5,656 nt of DNA from Bifidobacteriaceae bacterium (GCA_031278075.1 JAITLE010000079.1:1-5656); one strand, 5' to 3'. Positions 1 to 5,174 are shown, counted from the stretch's first letter. Notes: a model not told the origin generated them from the letters alone. Translations and numbers: made by a program.

Positions 1-92
1 CCCTCGGGTTCCGCAACATCGCCAACTACATCGCCCGGGCGCTCCTCGACACCGGCGGATTCAGACCAAGGATGCGGCCCCTCCTCCAATGA
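1..92 (+). CDS. ISL3-like transposase, C-terminal fragment (5' end off window)
   Basis: Reading from base 3, the frame encodes LGFRNIANYIARALLDTGGF followed by RPRMRPLLQ and a TGA stop at 90-92. A GFRN-x-x-NY-x-x-R-x-L-L segment followed by a short basic tail is typical of the extreme C-terminus of ISL3-family (DDE) transposases, which are usually about 400-440 residues. The catalytic DDE residues lie upstream, outside the window. The family call rests on this short motif plus the matching terminal repeat just downstream, so it is likely but not certain. The part seen has no frameshift. Confidence 0.68.
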   Translation, partial: LGFRNIANYIARALLDTGGFRPRMRPLLQ

Positions 93-95
93 CCA

Positions 96-119
96 CTACA
101 CCCTCAAATGCGAAGAGCC
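96..119 (-). repeat. Putative right terminal inverted repeat of the IS
   Basis: Read on the minus strand from 119 inward, the sequence begins GGCTCTTCGCATTTGAGGGT. It starts 27 bases after the transposase stop codon, which is the expected place for the outer repeat, and its GGCTCTTC tip matches the usual tip of ISL3-type elements. The inner limit (about 96) is a guess because the left copy needed for comparison is not in the window. Confidence 0.55.
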
Positions 120-133
120 GTCAAACCCAGCCA

Positions 134-177
134 CGGCGGCGACATGGGTGGGCGCTCGCCGAGCTGGGTCGCCGCCG
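134..177. promoter_or_regulatory. Inverted repeat in the leader of the SorC-type regulator
   Basis: CGGCGGCGAC (134-143) and GTCGCCGCCG (168-177) form a perfect 10-bp inverted repeat around a 24-base spacer. The spacer contains a smaller GGCG-CT-CGCC hairpin (151-160). The right arm ends 19 bases before the GTG start of the regulator and 8 bases before its ribosome-binding sequence. It could be an autoregulatory operator, a leader hairpin that limits translation, or a terminator stopping transcription that leaves the insertion sequence. It lies outside the predicted IS end (119). The structure is visible directly; the function is inference. Confidence 0.4.
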
Positions 178-196
178 CCGCTGGTAGGGTGACGCC

Positions 197-1132
197 GTGG
201 CGCGCGAGGACAAGCTGCAAAGGCTCGAGCTGGTGGCCCGGCTCTATCACGAGGAAGGCCTGAACCAGGCGGATATCGCGAAGCGCCTCGGCGTCTCCCG
301 GCCATTCGTGTCACGGATGCTGAGCGAGGCGCGAGAGGTCGGCATCGTCGAAATCACCATCCGGTCGCTGGCGCCCGCCTACTTGGCGTCGCTCCAACGC
401 GCGAAGCAGGTGTTCGGCGTGCAAGGCGGGCGGCTGGTCGGCGACGCCGGCGAGGACGCCTTGACCAACCAGTGGCTCGGCGACGCGGCGCTCGAACTGG
501 TCGACGATCTGGGCGGCGGCCGCCTCGGGCTGGGCTGGGGCCAGATGATCGGCGTGACCGTGGCGACGCTGGAGCGCCGCCCCGCGGCACGCACTCGGAT
601 CACGGACGTGGCGCCGCTGGTCGGCAACCGCGGGGTGCCCATCCGGAATTATCATTCCAACGAGAACACTCGGGTCTTCGCCCAGCAATGCAAGGCTCGG
701 CCGCATTTCCTGCACACCCCGGCGCTCGCCGAGACGCGCGACGAGCTCGACCTGCTCAAACAAACCGCGAACTACCGGGCGGTGTACGCCGAATGGGAAC
801 GGCTCGACTTGGCGCTCGCCAACATTGGCAACCATCCGTCCACCCCAGATTTCGCGTCGGTCGCGCGTTACGGGACGCTGTTGGCGCGGCACCGCGCGGT
901 GGGGCGTTTGATCGCATACTTCTTCGACCAGAGCGGGGCGATCATCCATTCCGAAAATGATTACGCGATCCAGATCCCGCTCGAAATCCTCGAAAAATGC
1001 CCCCGCGTGATCGGTCTTTGCGCCGCGAACGTCAGCCCGAAAGCGCTCGCCGGAGCGCTCCGCACGGGTCTGATCACACATTTGATCGCGCCGCGGGCCA
1101 CCTTGGACGCGGCCCTGCAACGGTTTGGCTGA
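197..1132 (+). CDS. SorC-family (LsrR-like) sugar-binding transcriptional regulator
   Basis: This 311-residue protein matches the SorC family in length and layout; E. coli LsrR has 317 residues. An N-terminal helix-turn-helix spans about residues 23-43 (LNQADIAKRLGVSRPFVSRML). The effector domain follows from about 60 to 310 and includes the GLGWGQ motif (111-116), GRLIAYFFDQSGAII (236-250, like GDILGYFFDAKGDVV of LsrR) and a C-terminal VIGLCAANVSPKALAGALRT segment. Members bind phosphorylated sugars or related phosphates and usually repress nearby catabolic operons until the effector releases them. The start is GTG with TAGGGTGA upstream, AGGG ending 7 nt before it; no better in-frame start is seen. 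The gene converges on the kinase-aldolase operon, so it is probably its regulator, though this is inferred from position. An insertion sequence ends only 77 bases upstream, so its promoter may have been replaced. Confidence 0.9.
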   Translation: MAREDKLQRLELVARLYHEEGLNQADIAKRLGVSRPFVSRMLSEAREVGIVEITIRSLAPAYLASLQRAKQVFGVQGGRLVGDAGEDALTNQWLGDAALELVDDLGGGRLGLGWGQMIGVTVATLERRPAARTRITDVAPLVGNRGVPIRNYHSNENTRVFAQQCKARPHFLHTPALAETRDELDLLKQTANYRAVYAEWERLDLALANIGNHPSTPDFASVARYGTLLARHRAVGRLIAYFFDQSGAIIHSENDYAIQIPLEILEKCPRVIGLCAANVSPKALAGALRTGLITHLIAPRATLDAALQRFG

Positions 1133-1205
1133 GCGCCAGCGCCGGGTGGACGGCACCGCGCGCCGGAATGGAAGGGAATCCACAGCGCACGATGCCGTCC
1201 GGCGG

Positions 1206-1271
1206 GGTCGGCCAGCTAAGCCAGCCGACCTCGCGAGAGGGGGTCTGGGGCAGCCGGCCCCTCCCGCGAGG
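1206..1271. terminator. Two-hairpin bidirectional terminator between convergent genes
   Basis: Two adjacent hairpins fill the gap between the regulator stop (1132) and the VOC gene stop (1282). The first is GGTCGGC (1206-1212) pairing with GCCGACC (1224-1230), 7 bp with an 11-base loop. The second pairs 1229-1242 (CCTCGCGAGAGGGG) with 1258-1271 (CCCCTCCCGCGAGG), 14 bp with one A-C mismatch and a 15-base loop. They share bases 1229-1230, so the two may be alternatives. Neither side has a T-tract, which is common for high-GC actinobacterial terminators. The convergent position makes a role ending both transcripts likely. Confidence 0.6.
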
Positions 1272-1281
1272 CTTCAATCGG

Positions 1282-1599
1282 TCATCCTTGGAACAGCTCC
1301 AGGAGGACGCCGTCCTTGAAGACGAACACCATGCGCCCACCATCATCTCCGATTCCGGTGTCGAACACCACCTGGTCGGCGGCGTCGACATACGGCTGAG
1401 CGTCGTCCACTTTGTAGGCGACGTGGATGGTGCGGTGCATCACCTCGGGGAACGGGCCGCCTTCCTCGAACTTGAGGTACTCGTAGAGGTATTCGTTCTC
1501 CTCCGGGATGGACAGCCAGAGCTTCATGCCCTCGTTGTACGTCATGCCAGGGCGCTTCTCGGTGACGGGAACGCCGATATGCCAGAGCTTCATCGCCAT
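1282..1599 (-). CDS. Small VOC (glyoxalase/epimerase-fold) protein
   Basis: The 105-residue product looks like a minimal vicinal-oxygen-chelate protein with two beta-alpha-beta-beta-beta halves. The usual four metal-ligand positions can be assigned: His7 in the first strand (KLWHIGV), Glu40 near the end of the first half (LYEYLKF), His59 opening the second half (RTIHVAYKV) and Glu101 in the last strand (VLLELFQG). This pattern suits a divalent-metal isomerase, epimerase, lyase or dioxygenase; the reaction cannot be read from sequence. The start is set by GAAAGG 7 nt upstream of the first ATG. It is the last gene of the operon, 39 nt after the DUF1097 gene. By analogy with lsr operons, where the small unrelated LsrG rearranges the phosphorylated substrate before LsrF acts, it may be an isomerase for the aldolase substrate; this is inference. 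Confidence 0.75.
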   Translation of the reverse strand: MAMKLWHIGVPVTEKRPGMTYNEGMKLWLSIPEENEYLYEYLKFEEGGPFPEVMHRTIHVAYKVDDAQPYVDAADQVVFDTGIGDDGGRMVFVFKDGVLLELFQG

Positions 1600-1638
1600 T
1601 GTTGTGCCTTTCTGTTGCTCTCAGGGTCCTTGGGCCGC

Positions 1639-2229
1639 CTATTCGGCGGCCTCCTCGACGGGCGCGGCGGCCTTCGCCGCAGGCTCGACGTATTTGGCGT
1701 TGTACCAGGTCTGTTGGGTGACGGTGAGCCAGCCGAAGATCAGGCCCAGCACGCAGTAGACCGTCTCGGCCAGGAAGGTCTGCCCGAACATGCCCCACTG
1801 AGTCAGCCCCGAATCGAACGGGCAGTAGGTCATCACGCCGAAGAAGACGCCGGCGCCGACGAACACCGCCGGCACCAAGTTGACCATCTCTGGCCCGATC
1901 ATCAGGTAGATCACCGGCGGGACCAGCACCAGCAGCACCAGCGGAACCGACCAGAAGCCGAGTGCCGAGGAGAGTTCGGTGCCGCAGAAGAGGATCAGGA
2001 TGGACGCGACCATGCCGAAGCCGTAGCCGATCAGGGCCCGCGCGCCGCCTTTCAGCGTGCCTCCGGCGAGGAAATACATCGCCCAGGCCTGGAATGCGAT
2101 CCAGCCGCCGCCACCCACCAGCGGCCCGATCCCGCCAATGTCGCGGACGATCATTTGGTCGACGATTTGGCAAGTCATCGCCAAAATGCCGATGAACATC
2201 GCGTTGGGAAAGAATTTCTTAGCAGTCAT
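1639..2229 (-). CDS. DUF1097 family inner-membrane protein (YcdZ-like)
   Basis: This 196-residue hydrophobic protein has about five to six likely membrane segments, roughly at residues 8-28, 36-57, 64-82, 93-111, 116-134 and 150-170. It ends in a hydrophilic tail rich in Ala, Pro and Glu (181-196). Matches to remembered E. coli YcdZ support DUF1097: the FLAGGTLKGGARA stretch (YFACPQGGLKG in YcdZ), LVPAVFVGAGVFFG (FVPGTFIGACATFAG) and LGLIFGWL (LGLIFGYA). The molecular function of DUF1097 is unknown. Placement in a sugar-type operon with no transporter in view suggests a role in uptake, export or sensing of the substrate, which is inference only. The start ATG has AAAGGA 7 nt upstream. A 180-nt hairpin-rich gap separates it from the aldolase gene before it, so its expression may differ from the enzymes. 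Confidence 0.8.
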   Translation of the reverse strand: MTAKKFFPNAMFIGILAMTCQIVDQMIVRDIGGIGPLVGGGGWIAFQAWAMYFLAGGTLKGGARALIGYGFGMVASILILFCGTELSSALGFWSVPLVLLVLVPPVIYLMIGPEMVNLVPAVFVGAGVFFGVMTYCPFDSGLTQWGMFGQTFLAETVYCVLGLIFGWLTVTQQTWYNAKYVEPAAKAAAPVEEAAE

Positions 2230-2275
2230 AGAGAAGTCCTTTGGTTGTTTTGGTTCCGGCGATACGAGCGACTCG

Positions 2276-2318
2276 GCGCCCGGTGGGGGCGAGCCACGCC
2301 GCGCGCCCCCACCGGCGC
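2276..2318. repeat. GC-rich hairpin between the aldolase and DUF1097 genes
   Basis: CCGGTGGGGGC (2280-2290) pairs perfectly with GCCCCCACCGG (2305-2315) around a 14-base loop. The stem extends by three more pairs (2276-2278 with 2316-2318) if C2279 is bulged, giving about 14 bp. No T-tract follows on the minus strand, so a simple intrinsic terminator is doubtful. It may protect the upstream mRNA end or partly terminate transcription. Confidence 0.5.
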
Positions 2319-2326
2319 TGATTCTT

Positions 2327-2380
2327 GGCGGGCCGCGCCAAGCGGGCTCCTGGCCCGCTGCGCCTTAGGCGCGGCCCGCC
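2327..2380. repeat. Nested long inverted repeat after the LsrF-like gene
   Basis: GGCGGGCCGCGCC (2327-2339) and GGCGCGGCCCGCC (2368-2380) are perfect 13-bp inverted copies. Inside lies AGCGGGC (2341-2347) and GCCCGCT (2353-2359), 7 bp around a 5-base loop, and an alternative GCGCC-TTA-GGCGC hairpin (2360-2372) that competes with the outer stem. It starts 30 bases past the aldolase stop codon. It could act as a strong attenuator, an mRNA-stabilising end, or a palindromic repeat present elsewhere in the genome. With the neighbouring hairpin at 2276-2318 it fills most of this intergenic gap. Confidence 0.55.
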
Positions 2381-2409
2381 GCGCCCCGGGTTGTCGATTC
2401 CCCCGGGGC

Positions 2410-3294
2410 TCACTTAGCTGCGGTGTCTTGGTAGAACTCGTAAGCGGCGGCGGCGGTGTATCCGGAATGCACCACCAGGCCGACCGCTTGGGCCATCGCC
2501 CCAGGATCAGCGGCCTGGAAGATGTTCCGCCCCATGTCGACGCCGTGGGCGCCCTCCGAGATGGCCCGATAAGCCATCTGCAAGGCGTCCGCTTCCGGGA
2601 GCTTCTTGCCGCCAGCGATCACGATCGGGACCGGACACGCGGCTGTCACGTGTTCAAACCCGTCGCAGTAATAGCTCTTGACCACATTCGCGCCGTTCTC
2701 CGCCAAGATCCGCGTGGCCAACAGGAAGAACTTCTCCGTCCTGGCCATGTCCTTCCCGACAGCCACCACGCCCATGGTCGGTATCCCGTAGGCGTTCCCC
2801 GAGTCGACGATCCGCGCGAGCAGGCCCAGCGAGTTCGCCTCGCCCGCGGCGCCGATGAAGGTCTGAGCGGCGAGGCACACGGCGTTCATGCGGATCGCGC
2901 CAGCGATGTCGCAAGCGAGCCCGCCGCCATCGGACATGTCATCGAAGAGCACCGACTTGTCGTAACCGACCCGAAGGCAGATCGGGTTTTGCACCGTGGG
3001 CGGAATACAGCTCCTGAGCGCGCCGCGGGCGCCCATCAGCACGTTGACATGTGGGGCCAGCGGCGGGATCACCACGTCGAGTCGCTCCAAACCTGATGTG
3101 GGGCCCATGATGTAGCCGTGGTCGAAGGCCAGCATCACAGTGTTCCCGCTCACCGGATCGAACATCCTGGCCAGCCGGTTCTTCATGCCCCACTCGAGGT
3201 GTTGGGCGCCCTTGACCGCGAAGCCGTCTCCCGTCGGCGGAGCGATGTCCAAGTGGTAGTCCTTGGCCACCCTGGCGCCGTCGCTGTCCGCCAT
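2410..3294 (-). CDS. LsrF-like class I aldolase / thiolase (DeoC/FbaB superfamily)
   Basis: The 294-residue product aligns end to end with E. coli LsrF (291 residues), the 3-hydroxy-5-phosphonooxypentane-2,4-dione thiolase that yields DHAP and acetyl-CoA in autoinducer-2 breakdown. Conserved blocks are the EWGMKNRLARMF region (34-45), MLAFDHGYIMGPTSGLERLD (54-73), the GVVAVGKDM and FFLLATRILAE regions (175-199), the PVPIVIAGGKKLPE loop (221-234, phosphate-binding end of the barrel) and GAHGVDMGRNIFQ (248-260). Lys206 in VVKSYY matches Schiff-base Lys203 of LsrF (IIKTYY), so it should be an active TIM-barrel cytosolic enzyme. The gene begins 3 nt after the dhaK stop with AAGGTG inside the dhaK end as ribosome-binding site, implying translational coupling. 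The kinase probably makes its phosphorylated substrate. Residues around 110-130 differ clearly from LsrF and one residue is missing after Lys206, so the substrate may differ. I leave the symbol empty for that reason. Confidence 0.88.
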   Translation of the reverse strand: MADSDGARVAKDYHLDIAPPTGDGFAVKGAQHLEWGMKNRLARMFDPVSGNTVMLAFDHGYIMGPTSGLERLDVVIPPLAPHVNVLMGARGALRSCIPPTVQNPICLRVGYDKSVLFDDMSDGGGLACDIAGAIRMNAVCLAAQTFIGAAGEANSLGLLARIVDSGNAYGIPTMGVVAVGKDMARTEKFFLLATRILAENGANVVKSYYCDGFEHVTAACPVPIVIAGGKKLPEADALQMAYRAISEGAHGVDMGRNIFQAADPGAMAQAVGLVVHSGYTAAAAYEFYQDTAAK

Positions 3295-3297
3295 CTG

Positions 3298-4302
3298 CTA
3301 CACCTTGGTGAGGTATGGCGTCAGGCAGGGAGCGTCCCAGTAGCGGAGCAGTTCCTCATCCATCCGGGCCATGAACATCTGGAAACCAGCCTGTTCCTGG
3401 ACGGTCAGGAGTTCGCCCACGAACCGGGCGACGATCTCGACGCCCTTGCTTTCGAGGTACTTCTCGCACTCGCGGTAGATGATGAACAGCTCCATCAGTG
3501 TGGTGGCTCCGGCGCCGTTCAGGATCAGCATGACCTTCTCGCCCGGTTCGATCGACAGGTCGTCGAGCAGAGCCTGGACCATGATGTCGGCCGTCTCGTC
3601 AGCGGTCTTCATCGGCTGGCGACCGCCGCCGCCCTCGCCATGCTGGCCCATCCCGATCTCCATCTCGTCCTCGCCCATGTCGGCCAGGGCCGCGCCGGTC
3701 GAGGGATGGGTGGCGCCACGAACCGCCACGGCGAGGGTCGCCATGTTGTCCGCGAAGCGCTGCGCGATCGCCGCCACCTCATCCAGCGACTTGCCTTCGG
3801 CCGCCGCGGCGCCTGCGATCTTGTAGGTCGGAATGCAGCCGACCAGGCCGCGCCTGTCGTCCGAATTAGAGCGCGGCGCGTTCGACACGTCCTCTTGGGT
3901 GACCACTTTGACGCATTTGATCTCGGGGTATTCCTCGAGCTGGCGCATCGTGAGATTGCCGGTGAGCATGTCCCCGGCGTGGTTCAGCACCACGTAGAGG
4001 ACGCCCTTGCCCTTGTCGGCCAGTTTGATCGCGTCGACACAGGCTTGCGGCCCAGGTGCGGCGAAGATGTCGCCCACCACCGAGATGTCGACCATTCCCT
4101 CGCCGACGAAGCCGGACAGGGCCGGCTCATGTCCCGCGCCGCCCTGGGTTACTATCGTGACGCGGTCGGCGCCGGGCAACTTGCGGTTGATCACCATGTT
4201 GTCCGCGCCGAGCTCGATTAGGTCGCCGTGCGACGCGACCAGCCCTTCGAGCAATTCCGCGGTCAGATTCTCTGGCGCGTTCATGAATTTCTTCATCCTC
4301 AT
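3298..4302 (-). CDS. dhaK: Dihydroxyacetone kinase-type subunit DhaK
   Basis: The 334-residue protein is a DhaK (Dak1) domain, the subunit that binds a short ketose covalently for phosphorylation. Key sites are visible: GGAGHEP with His58 (E. coli His56), the GDIF strand (78-81), the HAGDML loop with Asp111 (E. coli Asp109), and MGQHGEG with His221, the equivalent of E. coli His218 that forms the hemiaminal with the substrate carbonyl. The C-terminal WDAPCLTPYL motif is intact. It lacks the E. coli-specific insertion after the His loop, as many family members do. The frame is open upstream by 98 codons, but the true start is ATG at 4300-4302 because AAGGAGGT lies 6 nt before it. It follows dhaL by 77 nt and precedes the LsrF-like gene by 3 nt. 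The substrate could be dihydroxyacetone, erythrulose or a dione such as DPD; the symbol denotes the family, not a proven substrate. Confidence 0.92.
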   Translation of the reverse strand: MRMKKFMNAPENLTAELLEGLVASHGDLIELGADNMVINRKLPGADRVTIVTQGGAGHEPALSGFVGEGMVDISVVGDIFAAPGPQACVDAIKLADKGKGVLYVVLNHAGDMLTGNLTMRQLEEYPEIKCVKVVTQEDVSNAPRSNSDDRRGLVGCIPTYKIAGAAAAEGKSLDEVAAIAQRFADNMATLAVAVRGATHPSTGAALADMGEDEMEIGMGQHGEGGGGRQPMKTADETADIMVQALLDDLSIEPGEKVMLILNGAGATTLMELFIIYRECEKYLESKGVEIVARFVGELLTVQEQAGFQMFMARMDEELLRYWDAPCLTPYLTKV

Positions 4303-4308
4303 AAGTGA

Positions 4309-4316
4309 ACCTCCTT
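4309..4316 (-). promoter_or_regulatory. Strong ribosome-binding site of dhaK
   Basis: The minus strand reads AAGGAGGT, then 6 nt, then ATG. It is the strongest Shine-Dalgarno match in the window and sets the dhaK start at 4302 rather than the much longer open frame reaching 4596. The stretch just before it (AAGAAGCAAGACAAGCGAAC) is purine-rich and should be unstructured, favouring high DhaK output. Confidence 0.8.
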
Positions 4317-4350
4317 GTTCGCTTGTCTTGCTTCTTGATCGACGCGACCG

Positions 4351-4360
4351 GGGAATTCCC
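4351..4360. repeat. Perfect 10-bp palindrome between dhaL and dhaK
   Basis: GGGAATTCCC is a perfect palindrome in the 77-nt gap between the kinase genes. It could be a chance palindrome or a minor regulatory site. There is no second copy elsewhere in the window that I can see, and no clear promoter next to it. Confidence 0.2.
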
Positions 4361-4379
4361 GTTTCGCGCCCGCCCGCCG

Positions 4380-5045
4380 TCAGGCGCGGCCCAGTTTGGC
4401 TAGGCCGTCGTTCAGGCCCTTGAACAGCAGGGACGTGCTTAGCGCCCCCGCGTCGGGCGTGCCCACAGTCTGCTCCCCGTAGCTGCGGGCACGCCCGAAC
4501 CTTGCGATCATGTTCGCGGTGGCGTCTGCGCCCTCGGCCGCCGCCTGGGCAGCCGCGCCGAGGACCGCGACGATGCCGTCTCCCCGCGCCTCCCACGCCG
4601 CTTCAGCCGCGGGGGCCAACGCGTCCACCATCGTCTTGTCGCCGACTCTTGCTTTTGTGATTGTGCTCAATTCAGCGCGCGCGCCGACGATCATCGCGGC
4701 GAGAGTCGCCGCGTCGGTCGCCTGCGCGCCCGGGTCGAGGGGCGCCGCCAGCCCCAGGAACAGCGTGCCGTAAAGCGGGCCAGCGGAGCCGCCGCCGATC
4801 GCCATGACACCGTTCCCGATGCGCCTCAGCACCTGCTTGATGGTGGTGGCGTCCCCGGGCGTTTCGCCGGTCGCGCCCGGGGACCCCACTTCTCGGGAGA
4901 TCAGGCGCGCGATCTTCCCCATGGTCACACCGTGGTCGCCGTCGCCGTAGGCCGAGTCGATCTCGCTGAACCGCTCGACGTTCTCAGCCCACGCATCCGC
5001 GACCGCCTGCAGGAGGATCCTCCAAGCACTCAAATCCAGTAACAT
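4380..5045 (-). CDS. dhaL: Dihydroxyacetone kinase-type subunit DhaL
   Basis: This 221-residue protein is the nucleotide-binding DhaL (Dak2) subunit partnering DhaK. With the start at 5045, Asp30, Asp35 and Asp37 fall exactly at the numbers of the three Mg-ADP/ATP aspartates of E. coli DhaL, in EIDSAYGDGDHG. Other family motifs are GGGSAGPLYGT (84-94), GDKTMVD (135-141) and GRARSYGEQTVGTPDAGA (184-201). The frame stays open 48 codons further upstream, but that extension is Arg/Cys-rich and unlike the family, so the ATG at 5043-5045 is preferred. The ribosome-binding sequence is weak (GGACGGG). DhaL passes phosphate to the DhaK-bound substrate, either as an ATP-dependent kinase or with bound ADP recharged by the PTS protein DhaM. 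No DhaM is in the window, so the donor is unresolved. Confidence 0.92.
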   Translation of the reverse strand: MLLDLSAWRILLQAVADAWAENVERFSEIDSAYGDGDHGVTMGKIARLISREVGSPGATGETPGDATTIKQVLRRIGNGVMAIGGGSAGPLYGTLFLGLAAPLDPGAQATDAATLAAMIVGARAELSTITKARVGDKTMVDALAPAAEAAWEARGDGIVAVLGAAAQAAAEGADATANMIARFGRARSYGEQTVGTPDAGALSTSLLFKGLNDGLAKLGRA

Positions 5046-5083
5046 TTGTAACCCGTCCGAGTTGGGGCGACCATTCGCGCCCC

Positions 5084-5112
5084 AGATTAGCGACGCGCGC
5101 GGTCCCGCACAA
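5084..5112 (-). promoter_or_regulatory. Candidate sigma-A-type promoter for dhaL
   Basis: On the minus strand TTGTGC (5112-5107) is followed after exactly 17 nt by TAATCT (5089-5084), which fits the TAnnnT -10 pattern of high-GC bacteria. The -35 matches only TTG. Transcription would begin near 5077, leaving a leader of about 32 nt before the dhaL ATG. If real, the kinase-aldolase genes can be expressed independently of the dehydrogenase gene upstream. Confidence 0.4.
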
Positions 5113-5160
5113 GACCTACCTGGCAAGCACCTTCGCCGGGACTCCCGACAGCCGCCGGCG

Positions 5161-5174
5161 GTTACGTATGTAAC
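5161..5174. promoter_or_regulatory. Candidate operator palindrome GTTAC-N4-GTAAC
   Basis: GTTACGTATGTAAC is a near-perfect 14-bp palindrome, unusually A/T-rich for this sequence. It sits in the dehydrogenase-dhaL gap, about 50 bases upstream of the candidate -35. The same half-site recurs as GTAAC-N4-GTAAC at 5039-5052, overlapping the dhaL start codon. SorC-family regulators bind palindromic or repeated half-sites, so this is a plausible target of the regulator encoded at 197-1132. The assignment is inference. Confidence 0.35.

Larger units (their letters stand above)
1..119 (+). mobile_element. Right end of an ISL3-family-like insertion sequence
   Basis: The left edge of the window lies inside an insertion sequence. 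Visible are the last 29 codons of its transposase, 27 bases of non-coding tail, and an outer end that reads inward on the minus strand as GGCTCTTCGCATTTGA. ISL3-family termini characteristically begin with GG and often GGCTCTTC, and the family makes 8-bp target duplications. If this end is correct, the element stops at 119 and the right copy of the duplication would be bases 120-127 (GTCAAACC). The other end is outside the window, so neither the partner repeat nor the duplication can be confirmed, and I cannot tell whether the element is intact. Confidence 0.68.

Noticed and set aside
311..1183. 290-codon open frame on the minus strand opposite the regulator
   Set aside because: The + strand regulator has a full helix-turn-helix and sugar-binding domain; the opposite frame shows no domain and low-complexity composition.
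2276..2380. CRISPR-like or IS-derived repeat
   Set aside because: There are no regularly spaced direct repeats, no transposase remnant and no target duplication visible; the elements are inverted repeats forming hairpins only.
997..3096. 699-codon open frame on the + strand
   Set aside because: It lies antisense to the VOC, DUF1097 and aldolase genes and overlaps the end of the regulator. Its product is rich in Arg, His and Gly with no recognisable domain. High GC content makes such stop-free antisense frames common.
4149..4153. Another GTTAC half-site
   Set aside because: It is a lone 5-mer inside the dhaK coding sequence with no partner at 4-base spacing, so it is probably chance.
3118..4221. 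367-codon open frame on the + strand
   Set aside because: It is antisense to dhaK and the start of the aldolase gene, both of which have clear family motifs. The His/Arg/Asp-rich translation is a shadow.
4303..4596. 98-codon N-terminal extension of DhaK
   Set aside because: The extension overlaps the dhaL 3' end, is Arg/Gly-rich and unlike DhaK, and a strong AAGGAGGT site lies just before the ATG at 4302.
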